64,000 bases of DNA from Pseudomonadaceae bacterium (lineage in GTDB: Bacteria > Pseudomonadota > Gammaproteobacteria > Pseudomonadales > Azotimanducaceae). A program made the position numbers and the translations under genes. Every line of letters begins with the position of its first letter. Position 1 is the first letter of the stretch. Location: the NCBI GenBank assembly GCA_024743435.1, contig JANSWO010000003.1:124001-188000 (forward strand), written 5' to 3'. This document shows positions 49,027 to 57,910 of this stretch, in pieces. The notes beneath the pieces are model-generated. The model was not told the origin of the DNA, ran no database searches, and saw only the letters and a list, made by a program, of their open reading frames with translations.

Positions 49027-50598
49027 ATGTCTGGCCCGGTAAATCTGTCCTGCGATCGAGATCAAGTCGCGGGTAAACATTTCGATGTGGTGGTGATTGG
49101 CGGCGGTATTACTGGCGCCGGCGTTGCCAGGCACGCGGCGCTTGCCGGTTTGTCGGTGTTGGTGCTCGAGGCCTACGACTTTGCCAGCGGCACTTCGAGC
49201 CGCTCGACCAAACTCATTCACGGTGGCCTGCGTTACCTGGCCATGGGTGACATCAAGCTGGTGCGAGAAACCGTGCTCGAACGCGCCAAAGTATTTCAGA
49301 TGGCGCCGCATTTGGCCGAGCCGGCATGGATGCTCATTCCTACCCGCAATCGATTGCAACTCGCGAAGTTTCGGCTGGCGGTTGGGCTCTACGAACGGCT
49401 GGGCAAAGTCCGCAGCAGCGAGCGCCACATAGCGCTGGGGCCAGACACGCTGTCGGCTCGGGAGCCGCTGCTGGACACGAAGCGCTATCCCTGGGGATGC
49501 CTGTTCAGAGAGTACGTGACAGATGACGCGCGACTAGTTTTGTCTGTGCTCAGAGGGGCAGTAGAAGTCGGTGCGCTCGCTCGAAACTATGCTCGCGTTG
49601 TTGGCTTCTCGGAGCGCAATGATGGCCTGTCGGTGACGGTCGAAGAGGCAGATGGCAGCTACCAGGTGCATGGCTCGGTTGTCGTGAACGCGACCGGCCC
49701 CTGGGTTGAGACGCTACTGGAGGACGTCGAGGAATCTCGTCTGCATCTGTCCAAAGGGGTGCACATCGTCCTGCCGTCGGAGCGTGTGAATGTGGCGAAC
49801 ACGGTTTACATCGAGCGCCCGGATGGTCGCCCGGTGTTCGCAATTCCACGCGGTCACGTGACCTACGTGGGTACGACCGATGAGAGCTTTGAGGGCGATC
49901 CGGAGCACTGGCCACCGGTATCAGAGGCTGAAGTTCAGTACCTGCTGGACGCGGTTAACGATGCCTTCGATATTGCACCCGTAACGGCAGATGATGTGGT
50001 GGCGTCGTGGTCGGGCCTGCGACCCTTGATCAAACAGGCTGGCAAGAAAGCTCGCGAAATGTCGCGCAAGGATGAGATCTGGATCAACGGTAACCTCATT
50101 ACGCTGGCCGGCGGCAAGCTCACCGGCTTTCGCAAAATGGCCGAAGATGCGCTGACGGCGATATCAGGCGTTCTGGGCAAGCCGTTGAGTGTTGCAGATC
50201 CTTTGACCCCGCTGCCTGGCGGAGACTTGCGCAGAGTCGCAGGTGAAGCGGCAAGCGTTGCTGAGCAGTTCTCCCTGGAGGCGGGAGCGGCGCTTCGCCT
50301 CGTGCGTCTCTACGGCAGCGAGGTTGCCCAGGTGTTGGCTGACAATCGTCAGCCAATTGCTGACGGTGTGTTTGCCAGCGAAGTGGATTGGGCGATCGAC
50401 ACCGAATCAGCTCAATCATTGGAAGACATTGTCTATCGTCGAATGCGTCTTGCATTCTTTGAGCCGGATTTGTTGCAGCAGGCCCTTCCACAAATAGCCG
50501 AGCGTGCGTCAGAACTGCTCGGCTGGGATGAGGCTGAGACGAAGCGGCAGCTTGCCGACGTCAGCAGACGCATTGAAGGCGATCTGAGATTTATCTGA
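49027..50598 (+). CDS. glpD: Aerobic glycerol-3-phosphate dehydrogenase
   Basis: A 523-residue FAD enzyme oxidising glycerol-3-phosphate to dihydroxyacetone phosphate at the inner membrane with quinone as acceptor. Seen: DVVVIGGGITGAGVARHAAL, FASGTSSRSTKLIHGGLRYL, the NATGPWVE motif, KGVHIVLPSERV, TYVGTTDESFEGD and SGLRPLIK. The C-terminal helical domain contains VYRRMRLAFFEPDLL-type sequence. The ATG at 49027 leaves a normal N-terminus; an upstream in-frame ATG at 48988 adds 13 residues. No glpK, glpF or glpR is nearby. A hairpin follows. Confidence 0.94.
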   Translation: MSGPVNLSCDRDQVAGKHFDVVVIGGGITGAGVARHAALAGLSVLVLEAYDFASGTSSRSTKLIHGGLRYLAMGDIKLVRETVLERAKVFQMAPHLAEPAWMLIPTRNRLQLAKFRLAVGLYERLGKVRSSERHIALGPDTLSAREPLLDTKRYPWGCLFREYVTDDARLVLSVLRGAVEVGALARNYARVVGFSERNDGLSVTVEEADGSYQVHGSVVVNATGPWVETLLEDVEESRLHLSKGVHIVLPSERVNVANTVYIERPDGRPVFAIPRGHVTYVGTTDESFEGDPEHWPPVSEAEVQYLLDAVNDAFDIAPVTADDVVASWSGLRPLIKQAGKKAREMSRKDEIWINGNLITLAGGKLTGFRKMAEDALTAISGVLGKPLSVADPLTPLPGGDLRRVAGEAASVAEQFSLEAGAALRLVRLYGSEVAQVLADNRQPIADGVFASEVDWAIDTESAQSLEDIVYRRMRLAFFEPDLLQQALPQIAERASELLGWDEAETKRQLADVSRRIEGDLRFI

Positions 50599-50611
50599 CA
50601 ACGCAGTTTCG

Positions 50612-50630
50612 GGCGCGTGCTCCACGCGCC
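50612..50630 (+). terminator. Hairpin after glpD
   Basis: GGCGCGTG-CTC-CACGCGCC forms a perfect eight-base-pair GC-rich stem with a three-base loop 13 bases after the stop. Only two T follow, so it is a likely but not ideal intrinsic terminator. Confidence 0.5.
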
Positions 50631-50737
50631 TTGCGATATCATTGCGAGCTTTCTGCACGTCCGCATTGTTCGCAGGTGTTGATGCACCGTGATTGCGGCT
50701 TGATTTCGGTTTGATTGAAACCTTGGGGGAGTGACTT

Positions 50738-52381
50738 ATGGGAATGCAGAATTCACCGCTGTTGATGTCGCGGCTTATCGATCGGGGCGCAATGGTCTCA
50801 CCTGATGCGGAGGTGGTTACCGCAACGGAACATGGCGTTCGTCGCCAGACCCTGGGTGAGATTCGCGATCGATCGCACCAGCTTGCACACGCGTTGAGCG
50901 ATGTGGGTATTGGTGTTGGCGACCGGGTCGGCACGTTGATGTGGAACGGCAATCGACACCTGGAAGCGTATTACGCCACCGCTGGGATGGGTGCGGTGCT
51001 GCATACACTCAACCTCAGGCTATCCGCCGGCGATCTCGAATACATCATCAATCATGCGCAGGACAAGGTGATCATCGCGGACGCCGACATGCTGCCGCTA
51101 CTGGATCAGCTGGCCGGCAAGATTCCGACAGTTGAGCGCGTAATCGTCGCCACCGAGGAGGGCTTCGAAGGCTGGACGACCAGCGCGCCCGATCCAGTGG
51201 ACTATGAGGCGTTCATCGCCGGTAAGCCCACGCAGTTTGATTGGCCTCAGATTCCTGAGGACTCTCCGCTTGGCCTTTGCTACACCAGCGGAACCACTGG
51301 CAACCCGAAGGGCGTTGAGTACGAACATCGTTCCCAGTTTCTGCATACGCTGGTGATCAGCCTCACGGATTCCATGGCCCTGTCCGCGACTGACTCACTG
51401 TGCGAGATCGTTCCCATGTTCCACGCCATGAGCTGGGGATTGCCGTGGGCGGCTCTGATGCTCGGCTGCAAACAGGTTCTACCCCATCGTTTCATGGATC
51501 CTGAGCGTCTGGCCCAGCTCATGCGTGATGAAGACGTCACGATTTCCGCTGGCGTGCCGACTATCTGGCAGGGCATCAAAGCACTCGTCGAATCAAAGCC
51601 TGACGAATTCCGTTTCGAGAAGCTCGAGCGACTAACGTGCGGAGGCTCCGCGCCGCCGCCGTCACTCATTCGCTGGTTCTGGGACGAACTGAACGTTGAG
51701 ATGATTCAGGGTTGGGGAATGACCGAAACCAGCCCGCTTGCAACGCTCTCCCGCAGAATTGCCAAGCGAAGCGATCTCACGCTCAGCGATGACGAGCGGT
51801 TCGAGAACGTGGCTAAAGCCGGCCAGATCATGCCGGGCATCGAGATCGGAATCTTCGATGAAGAATTCAACCGCCTGCCCAATGATGGCGAAGCCGTTGG
51901 CGAGATTCTGATTCGTGGCCCATGGATCTGCCGTGAGTACTACCGCAACCCGCAGCCCGATAAGTTCCACGAAGACTGGCTGGTCACTGGCGATGTGGGC
52001 ACGATCGACAAGGGTCAATATCTGATTATCAGCGACCGCTCCAAGGATCTGATCAAAACGGGTGGCGAGTGGATTTCTTCCGTGGATATGGAAAACCACA
52101 TTGTCGCGCTCGAAGGTGTAGCCCAGGCCTGCGTCGTTGCCCAGCCGCACCCCAAATGGGACGAACGGCCGGTCGCGGTTGTCGTGCTGGCTCAGGGGGC
52201 TGGCGTAACGCCGGAGCAGATCATCAGACACTGCGGTGAAACGTTCGCTAAATGGCAACTACCCGATGATGTCATCTTCGTGGACAGCATACCCATGACC
52301 GGTACCGGCAAAATGGATAAGAAGGTCGTTCGAGCCCAACTCGAGAGCGACGGCTACCAACTCCCTGATCTGCGAGGTTGA
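50738..52381 (+). CDS. Medium/long-chain acyl-CoA synthetase (AlkK-like)
   Basis: A 547-residue acyl-CoA ligase of the AlkK/FadD-like branch. Seen: CYTSGTTGNPKGVEYEHRSQ, VPMFHAMSWGLPWAALMLG, GWGMTETSPLATLS, DWLVTGDVGTIDKGQYLIIS, DLIKTGGEWISSVDMEN and PMTGTGKMDKKVVR with the catalytic Lys. These are the AlkK group's typical forms. It begins 140 bases after glpD with GGGGGAG-type sequence before the ATG, and is followed within three bases by the nitronate monooxygenase-like gene, so the two are co-transcribed. Confidence 0.94.
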   Translation: MGMQNSPLLMSRLIDRGAMVSPDAEVVTATEHGVRRQTLGEIRDRSHQLAHALSDVGIGVGDRVGTLMWNGNRHLEAYYATAGMGAVLHTLNLRLSAGDLEYIINHAQDKVIIADADMLPLLDQLAGKIPTVERVIVATEEGFEGWTTSAPDPVDYEAFIAGKPTQFDWPQIPEDSPLGLCYTSGTTGNPKGVEYEHRSQFLHTLVISLTDSMALSATDSLCEIVPMFHAMSWGLPWAALMLGCKQVLPHRFMDPERLAQLMRDEDVTISAGVPTIWQGIKALVESKPDEFRFEKLERLTCGGSAPPPSLIRWFWDELNVEMIQGWGMTETSPLATLSRRIAKRSDLTLSDDERFENVAKAGQIMPGIEIGIFDEEFNRLPNDGEAVGEILIRGPWICREYYRNPQPDKFHEDWLVTGDVGTIDKGQYLIISDRSKDLIKTGGEWISSVDMENHIVALEGVAQACVVAQPHPKWDERPVAVVVLAQGAGVTPEQIIRHCGETFAKWQLPDDVIFVDSIPMTGTGKMDKKVVRAQLESDGYQLPDLRG

Positions 52382-52383
52382 AC

Positions 52384-53319
52384 ATGCAATTTGATAACCG
52401 AATAACTCGTCTTCTGGGCGTTGAGATACCGGTGGTGCAAGCCCCGATGGGTTGGATTGCGCGCTCGCAACTCGCCTCCGCCGTCTCCAACGCCGGCGGC
52501 CTCGGCATCATAGAAACCTCCTCTGGAGAGTTGGATGTGATCCGGGAAGAGATCAAAAAGATGCGCACGCTGACCGACAAACCGTTCGGCGTGAACATCG
52601 CACAGGCGTTTGTTCGAGATCCCAATATTGCCCAGTTCGTTATCGACGAGGGGGTAAAATTCGTCACCACCTCTGCGGGCAGTCCTGAGCGTTACACGGA
52701 GACTTTGAAGTCTGCCGGGCTCACGGTGTTCCACGTTGTGCCGACGCTGAAGGCCGCGTTGAAGGCGCTTGAGTTTGGCGTTGACGGATTGATTGTCGAA
52801 GGCAGTGAAGGCGGTGGCTTTAAAAACCCCAAAGACGTCGCCAGCATGGTGCTGCTACCACTCATTCGATCAAAAACCGATGTACCCATTATCGCGGCTG
52901 GTGGCTTTGTTGACGGCAGCTCAATGGCCGCGGCGTTTGCGCTTGGCGCAGAAGCGGTCCAGCTTGGCACCCGCATGGTGTCAGCGGCTGAGTCGCCGGT
53001 GCACGCCAATTGGAAAAACGCCATTGTGGACGCGCAAGAGACCGGCACGGTTTTCCTGAATCGTCACGCATCACCTGCGCTTCGAGCGCTGCGTACGGAG
53101 AAAACCTCGAAGCTCGAATTCGATACCGTAACCAATGCGTTCTCCGAGTTCGGTACAGCGACAGATCTCTACTTCGGCGGTGATATGGAATCGAGTATCG
53201 CGTTGTCCGGCCAGGTTGCTGGTCGAATCGAATCGGTGCGGCCGGTCGCGGAGATTCTCGAAGAGATCAAGCGAGAGTTTTTCGACTCGCTTGCGAGTTT
53301 GTCGAAGACTTATTTGTAG
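52384..53319 (+). CDS. Nitronate monooxygenase-like FMN protein
   Basis: A 311-residue TIM-barrel FMN enzyme of the nitronate monooxygenase / enoyl-reductase-like family. Seen: VVQAPMGWIARSQLASAVSN, GGLGIIETSSG, KPFGVNIAQAFV, KFVTTSAGSPE, VEGSEGGGFKNPKDVASMVL with the phosphate-binding loop, VPIIAAGGFVDGSSMAAAFA and LGTRMVSAAES. Family members oxidise propionate-3-nitronate or act as quinone reductases; many in lipid-degrading bacteria sit beside acyl-CoA genes with unknown roles. The immediate linkage to the AlkK-like ligase fits that group. Confidence 0.92.
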   Translation: MQFDNRITRLLGVEIPVVQAPMGWIARSQLASAVSNAGGLGIIETSSGELDVIREEIKKMRTLTDKPFGVNIAQAFVRDPNIAQFVIDEGVKFVTTSAGSPERYTETLKSAGLTVFHVVPTLKAALKALEFGVDGLIVEGSEGGGFKNPKDVASMVLLPLIRSKTDVPIIAAGGFVDGSSMAAAFALGAEAVQLGTRMVSAAESPVHANWKNAIVDAQETGTVFLNRHASPALRALRTEKTSKLEFDTVTNAFSEFGTATDLYFGGDMESSIALSGQVAGRIESVRPVAEILEEIKREFFDSLASLSKTYL

Positions 53320-53388
53320 GGTCGCTCGTCGCGTAGCTTTGAGCGTCCGGCTGCGCATTGGCGCAGCGAATGCTCGAGAGGGCGCGGC

Positions 53389-53511
53389 GGCATCCCTTCC
53401 CAGACCGTCTTCGCGAAGGAAGCCGGAGGCTGACTGCGGCGATCTCCGAGGATTTACAAGATCACCGCGTCGCACGATGCTGCGCATCCGGCTCCTCGTG
53501 ATGACGGAGTA
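53389..53511. repeat. 123-base dispersed-type repeat, copy 1
   Basis: Identical over 123 bases to 53628-53750. It contains GGCATCCCTTCCCAGACC, TTCGCGAA, GGATTTACAAGATCACCGCG and CGGCTCCTCGTGATGACGG. The form, with outward CTCCTCGTGATGACG-like ends, resembles intergenic dispersed repeats in other proteobacteria. The 53320-53769 gap contains no credible gene; short frames through both copies give the same peptide and are artefacts. Confidence 0.95.
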
Positions 53512-53627
53512 GCGTTTTTGCTCGCTGACTCCGGTTCTGGATGGGGTGCGCGCATCCCTTCTCAGGCATTGGCTACGCCTATGCCCTCGCTGTGCGTGCT
53601 GAAACAGAAACGCTACCCGGTTGTTCT

Positions 53628-53750
53628 GGCATCCCTTCCCAGACCGTCTTCGCGAAGGAAGCCGGAGGCTGACTGCGGCGATCTCCGAGGATTTACAAGA
53701 TCACCGCGTCGCACGATGCTGCGCATCCGGCTCCTCGTGATGACGGAGTA
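53628..53750. repeat. 123-base dispersed-type repeat, copy 2
   Basis: Direct repeat of 53389-53511, offset by 239 bases, with no differences seen. The 116-base spacer contains one further partial match, GCATCCCTTCTCAG. Copy 2 ends 19 bases before the stop of the convergent DUF3089 gene. Confidence 0.95.
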
Positions 53751-53769
53751 ACGCAGGGTCGCTAACCAG

Positions 53770-54828
53770 TTAACTCTCGTACGCGCCATCCAGAAACGCA
53801 TCAACTCTCGCCTTAGCGTTTTCCCGAATGTTGAAGTAGAACAAGCTGAAGTCGTAAACGTGATAGTTGCCTGTGCCCATCTGCAGGTTGAAGCCTGAGT
53901 CCGAACGCAACTCACTGATGGTCAGCAAGCCGTTGGCGCATTGGCCATCGGCGGCGCCGTCGATGACACTTATTGAGCCATCTGTGTCACTAAGAAGGCT
54001 GCCAAGGTTTGCATCGAAGCCTGCGTCGGGCTTGCTGGTATCGAAGGTCAGCGGATTTACGCAGATCATGTCGGATGTGTCCTCGAAAGGCTGAAATCCT
54101 GGCCCTACGGTGTTCCAGGTAACAGCGCAGCCCGTCTCGAGCGGCGTCGCACAGACCGGCAGACTACCTTTGCTGAGGTTGAAGCCAACGGGATACGCCG
54201 CAACCAACCGGTCGGCCAGCGGAGTGCCGTAAACGTGCTCGTTCAGTAGCAGCTCCGCATGCCGGGCACCCTGGCTATGGCCTGCGATGATGAAGGGTCT
54301 GCCCTTGCTGAAATGCTCAAGGAAGTACTCGAACGCGGCGACAACATCGCCATAGGCGAGATCGAGCGAACTTTTGCCGTCACCTTCCTGATCAAAGAAA
54401 GAATACATGGTGGCTTGCCGATAGCGCGGGGCATACACGGCGCAGCAACCGTTGAACGCAGATGCCTGATGGGGCAAGACCATGTCATCGATGATTTCGT
54501 TGGCGCCGTCGTGATCCAGTGGCGCATTCCAGCCTTCGGAGGTGATAAAGGTCGTGGGGTAGATGAAGAAGACATCGACCGCAGCCGTGGATTGAGCATC
54601 TGAGGCGTTGCCCAGCGTCACGTCGGCGTTATCGTCAACGGATGGCAGCGCAGCCCAATGCTCGGCCAGCGAGTAGTTAGGGGCGGTTGGAATTGCCGTT
54701 TCTGCGAACGGCGCATCTGGTTTGACGTAATTGGCAAACATCCAGAAGCCCAGCTCGTTGCGAAAAGTCCATATGACAATGAGTCCAACCACCAAGAAAA
54801 TCGCCATACCGAATAGAAATTTCTTCAT
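53770..54828 (-). CDS. DUF3089 alpha/beta-hydrolase, membrane-anchored
   Basis: A 352-residue DUF3089 protein. An N-terminal membrane anchor or signal (LFGMAIFLVVGLIVIWTF) is followed by an alpha/beta-hydrolase domain with VDVFFIYPTTFITSEGWN, YAPRYRQATMYSF and the nucleophile elbow IIAGHSQGARHAELLL (Ser in GHSQG). Four or more cysteines in the C-terminal part (VCATPLETGCAV) suggest periplasmic disulfides. A lipase or esterase-like activity is inferred from fold only. ATG 54828 was chosen because the frame upstream overlaps the RidA gene and is of poor quality. Confidence 0.9.
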   Translation of the reverse strand: MKKFLFGMAIFLVVGLIVIWTFRNELGFWMFANYVKPDAPFAETAIPTAPNYSLAEHWAALPSVDDNADVTLGNASDAQSTAAVDVFFIYPTTFITSEGWNAPLDHDGANEIIDDMVLPHQASAFNGCCAVYAPRYRQATMYSFFDQEGDGKSSLDLAYGDVVAAFEYFLEHFSKGRPFIIAGHSQGARHAELLLNEHVYGTPLADRLVAAYPVGFNLSKGSLPVCATPLETGCAVTWNTVGPGFQPFEDTSDMICVNPLTFDTSKPDAGFDANLGSLLSDTDGSISVIDGAADGQCANGLLTISELRSDSGFNLQMGTGNYHVYDFSLFYFNIRENAKARVDAFLDGAYES

Positions 54829-54880
54829 TGAACCGTCTCTTTGCCAGGTGTTTGTCAGTGGTTGCTCGACGTAGCAGTAG

Positions 54881-55393
54881 TCATGTCCGAATGACGACTT
54901 CGGCTTCGACTTCGACTGCAACGCCGAACGGTAGCTCGGCCATGCCAACGGCGCTGCGAGCATGCGCCCCTCGCTCTTCGCCATAGACCTCGACGATGAG
55001 GTCCGAAGCGCCATTCACGACGGCAGAAAGGTTCGTGAACCCCGGCGCGGCGTTAACCATGCCAAATACTCGAAGCCAGCATTCCACATTATCTATTGAA
55101 CCCAGCGCCGCCTGTAGGCTGGACAACATCGATAGCGCCGCGCGTCGAGCGGCCTGGTAACCCTCATCTTCGTTGAGTGCTGCGCCAACTTTGCCTCGCG
55201 GTCTTGCCAGCGTGCCGTTGTGAGCGATGGGAACATGGCCGGACAGATAGGCCCGGTCACGGTGCACTCGAACTAATTTGAAAGGCAGATTGCCCATTGG
55301 TGTCGGGGCAGGGAGCCTGAGGCCCAGTGCGCGCAGGCGTCCTGACGGGCTGCTCGATGAATCGGCAGCGCTGGATGGTGTGGAGTCGGACAT
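54881..55393 (-). CDS. RidA family protein (YjgF/YER057c/UK114), extended N-terminus
   Basis: A 170-residue RidA-like protein, longer than the usual 130 because of a Ser/Pro/Ala-rich N-terminal extension of about 35 residues. The core shows LVRVHRDRAYLSGHVP, AAYQ-like EGYQAARRAALSMLSSLQAA, VECWLRVFGMVNAAPGFTN and the C-terminal RSAVGMAELPFGVAVEVEAE. The Arg of the imine-binding site (GARSAVG in RidA) corresponds to HARSAVG. Probable role: hydrolysis of reactive enamine/imine intermediates; the long form group is less well studied. Confidence 0.9.
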   Translation of the reverse strand: MSDSTPSSAADSSSSPSGRLRALGLRLPAPTPMGNLPFKLVRVHRDRAYLSGHVPIAHNGTLARPRGKVGAALNEDEGYQAARRAALSMLSSLQAALGSIDNVECWLRVFGMVNAAPGFTNLSAVVNGASDLIVEVYGEERGAHARSAVGMAELPFGVAVEVEAEVVIRT

Positions 55394-55492
55394 GATGAAT
55401 CCTGTTGCTTGAGAGCCACTGGCTCTGCACGGGGTTACGAGGGATCATAGAGAAGCTCGACGGGAGCGTCTAAGGCATGTGCTGATGATCAC

Positions 55493-55520
55493 GAAGTACT
55501 GTGGAAGTACTTCCTATACT
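55493..55520 (+). promoter_or_regulatory. Palindrome plus -10 box before the TIGR04219 barrel gene
   Basis: GAAGTACT-GTGGA-AGTACTTC (55493-55513) is a perfect 21-base dyad. The -10-like TATACT begins two bases later (55515-55520), so the dyad occupies the -35 region, which itself has no TTGACA-like box. This is the layout of an activator- or repressor-controlled promoter. Confidence 0.55.
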
Positions 55521-55570
55521 TAAGCAAGGAAAACGAATTCCTCACGACGAGGAGTACAGGAGAGTCAGCC

Positions 55571-56332
55571 ATGAATACCCCTCGCAAGGCCGCTGCTGCG
55601 GCGCTTCTTGCTGTCTGCGCGTCAGGCGGTAGCCTTCAAGCCGATACAGTCTTTGGTGTCTATGCTGGAGCCGGAACCTGGCAACAGGGCTTCGGTGGAG
55701 ACATCGCATCCAGCAGCATCATTGATATCGATGTCGAGCGAGACCTCGGTCTCGATGACGAAGGCAATAACGTCTTCTATTTCGCCGTTGAGCATTTTGT
55801 GCCGATGGTTCCGAATGTCCGCGTTCAGTATGCGGACATATCCGTAACTGGCGATAACGTTCTGGATCGTGAAATCGAATTCAACGGCTCGACGTTTGTC
55901 GTGAACTCCGACGTCGCAACGAGCGTTGACGTCACCCAGATGGATGCCATCGCCTATTACGAGATTCTGGATAACGTGGTTTCCCTGGATCTGGGACTGG
56001 CGGTTCGCTACCTGGACGGTGATGTCCTCATACGTTCGGATTTTGAGGTGGGTGAGGCAACCTTCACCGGCTTCCTACCGCTGATCTACGGCCGGGCCAG
56101 AGTGGATCTGCCGTTCACTGGTGGCTGGGCAGCGGCGGACGTTCATGCGATAGCGTACGACGGTAATCAGCTAGTGGATGCCTCCGCGCGTCTGGGCTGG
56201 GAGAGCGAGATTGGGCTTGGGTTCGAGATTGGTTACCGCAGCTGGCAGTTAAGCCTTGAGGATATCGACGACATCGACGATGCCGAGTTGGATGTCAGCG
56301 GTCCCTTTGCGGCGTTGAATTACCACTTCTAG
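55571..56332 (+). CDS. TIGR04219 family outer-membrane beta-barrel protein
   Basis: A 253-residue outer-membrane protein. A signal peptide ends at LQA before DTVFGVYAGAGTWQQGFGG. The TIGR04219 pattern continues with NNVFYFAVEHFVPMVPNVRV, AIAYYEILDNVVSLDLGLAV, LPLIYGRARVDLPFTGGW and the terminal FAALNYHF, whose final Phe is the usual barrel-insertion signal. AGGAG lies upstream of the ATG. The role is unknown. Strong dyad-controlled promoter elements precede it. Confidence 0.9.
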   Translation: MNTPRKAAAAALLAVCASGGSLQADTVFGVYAGAGTWQQGFGGDIASSSIIDIDVERDLGLDDEGNNVFYFAVEHFVPMVPNVRVQYADISVTGDNVLDREIEFNGSTFVVNSDVATSVDVTQMDAIAYYEILDNVVSLDLGLAVRYLDGDVLIRSDFEVGEATFTGFLPLIYGRARVDLPFTGGWAAADVHAIAYDGNQLVDASARLGWESEIGLGFEIGYRSWQLSLEDIDDIDDAELDVSGPFAALNYHF

Positions 56333-56455
56333 ACGTCGCTGGTCATCGCTTCTGCGCCGTCGGCTCTGCCGGCGGTCGCGCTGGCTTGGACCGCGTTTGG
56401 CTCGTCGGGCCAACGCAGCATCGTGTCTCAATGATGCGGGCCGTATACTGAGGCG

Positions 56456-57910
56456 ATGACAACTCCCCTTGTTCTGGAAATGTTGCGGGCGAACTTGCCT
56501 GCTGAAGGTTTGATCACAGATCCCAAGGCGATCAAGCCATTTGAGAGCGATGGGCTAACTGCGTTCAGCGCCATGCCCTGGGTTGTCTGCCTGCCTGATC
56601 GGGAGAGCCAGGTAGCCGCTGTTCTGCGAATCTGTCGTGAACATTCGATTCCCGTGGTCACACGGGGTGCTGGCACTGGTCTGTCCGGCGGCGCGCTACC
56701 GGTGGCAAAAGGCGTGCTGCTGGTTTTGTCTCGGCTCAACAAGATCAAGCGGATTGATGCCCAGCAGCTAACGGCGGTTGTCGAACCCGGAGTGCGCAAC
56801 CTCGCGGTCAGCGAAGCTGCGGCATCAGTGGGTCTCTTCTACGCACCGGATCCTTCCTCCCAGATCGCCTGCAGCATCGGCGGTAACGTCGCGGAGAACG
56901 CAGGCGGAGTGCACTGCCTGAAATACGGGCTAACCGTGCACAACGTCCTGGGCGTGCGCGGCTATCTGATGACGGGTGAGCCCGTCGCTATCGGTGGCGA
57001 GGCTTTTGATGTGCCTGGTGCTGACCTGCTTGCGGTTGTGCATGGCTCGGAAGGCCAGATGGTGGTGATCACCGAAGTCACGCTGCGCTTGCGACAGATC
57101 CCGCGTAGCAAGCTTGTGATGATGGCAGCGTTTGCAGTGGTTTCGAACGCGGCTGACGCGGTCGCGGATGTGATATCGGCAGGCATCATTCCCGCGGGCA
57201 TGGAGATGATGGACAAACTCGCGATATCTGCTGCCGAAGACTTCGTCGGAGCAGGCTATCCCAAAGATGCTGATGCGATCCTGCTCATTGAGCTGGATGG
57301 TGATGTCGATGAAGTACAGGCTAATCGCACGGCGGTTGAACGCGTTCTTTTTGCGGCAAGCGCAGATTCGGTGGTGGTTGCCGAATCCGAGACCGAACAG
57401 GCACGGCTCTGGCTTGGCAGAAAGGCGGCGTTCCCTGCGGTTGGCCGGATCGCACCCGACTATTACTGTATGGACGGCACGATTCCTCGTAAGGCCGTCG
57501 CTGGTGTGCTCCAGCGTATTGGCGAGCTTTCACAGCGCTATGGTCTGCAAGTGGCCAACGTCTTTCACGCGGGTGATGGCAATTTGCACCCATTGATTCT
57601 GTATGACGCGAACGTCGATGGAGAGCTTGATAAGGCGGAGGCCTTTGGCAATGACATTCTCGCTGCTTGTGTGGAAGCGGGCGGTAGCGTCACCGGCGAG
57701 CATGGCGTGGGTATCGAGAAACTCGATGCCATGTGCGGTCAGTTCGGACGCATAGAGCTTGAGCAGTTTGCACGTCTTCGTGCGGCGTTTGATCCAGATG
57801 GTCTGCTCAATCCCGGCAAGGCGATTCCAACACTCACCCGTTGCAGCGAAGTGGGCGGAATGCATGTGCATGCCGGTGAGCTACCGTTTCGACATCTGCC
57901 GAGGTTCTGA
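56456..57910 (+). CDS. glcD: Glycolate oxidase subunit GlcD (FAD-linked)
   Basis: The catalytic FAD subunit of glycolate dehydrogenase, 484 residues, feeding electrons from glycolate to the respiratory chain. Seen: the FAD-binding PF01565 region RGAGTGLSGGALPVAKGVLL, DPSSQIACSIGGNVAENAGG, VVHGSEGQMVVITEVTLRLR, and the C-terminal NVFHAGDGNLHPLILYD and EHGVGIEKL motifs. A TATACT lies seven bases before the ATG, raising the possibility of a very short leader. glcE follows with a one-base overlap. Confidence 0.95.
   Translation: MTTPLVLEMLRANLPAEGLITDPKAIKPFESDGLTAFSAMPWVVCLPDRESQVAAVLRICREHSIPVVTRGAGTGLSGGALPVAKGVLLVLSRLNKIKRIDAQQLTAVVEPGVRNLAVSEAAASVGLFYAPDPSSQIACSIGGNVAENAGGVHCLKYGLTVHNVLGVRGYLMTGEPVAIGGEAFDVPGADLLAVVHGSEGQMVVITEVTLRLRQIPRSKLVMMAAFAVVSNAADAVADVISAGIIPAGMEMMDKLAISAAEDFVGAGYPKDADAILLIELDGDVDEVQANRTAVERVLFAASADSVVVAESETEQARLWLGRKAAFPAVGRIAPDYYCMDGTIPRKAVAGVLQRIGELSQRYGLQVANVFHAGDGNLHPLILYDANVDGELDKAEAFGNDILAACVEAGGSVTGEHGVGIEKLDAMCGQFGRIELEQFARLRAAFDPDGLLNPGKAIPTLTRCSEVGGMHVHAGELPFRHLPRF

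Noticed and set aside
53340-53751. Short ORFs through the 123-base repeats on both strands
   Set aside because: Both repeat copies give the same peptide in the same frame, which reflects the repeat and not a gene.
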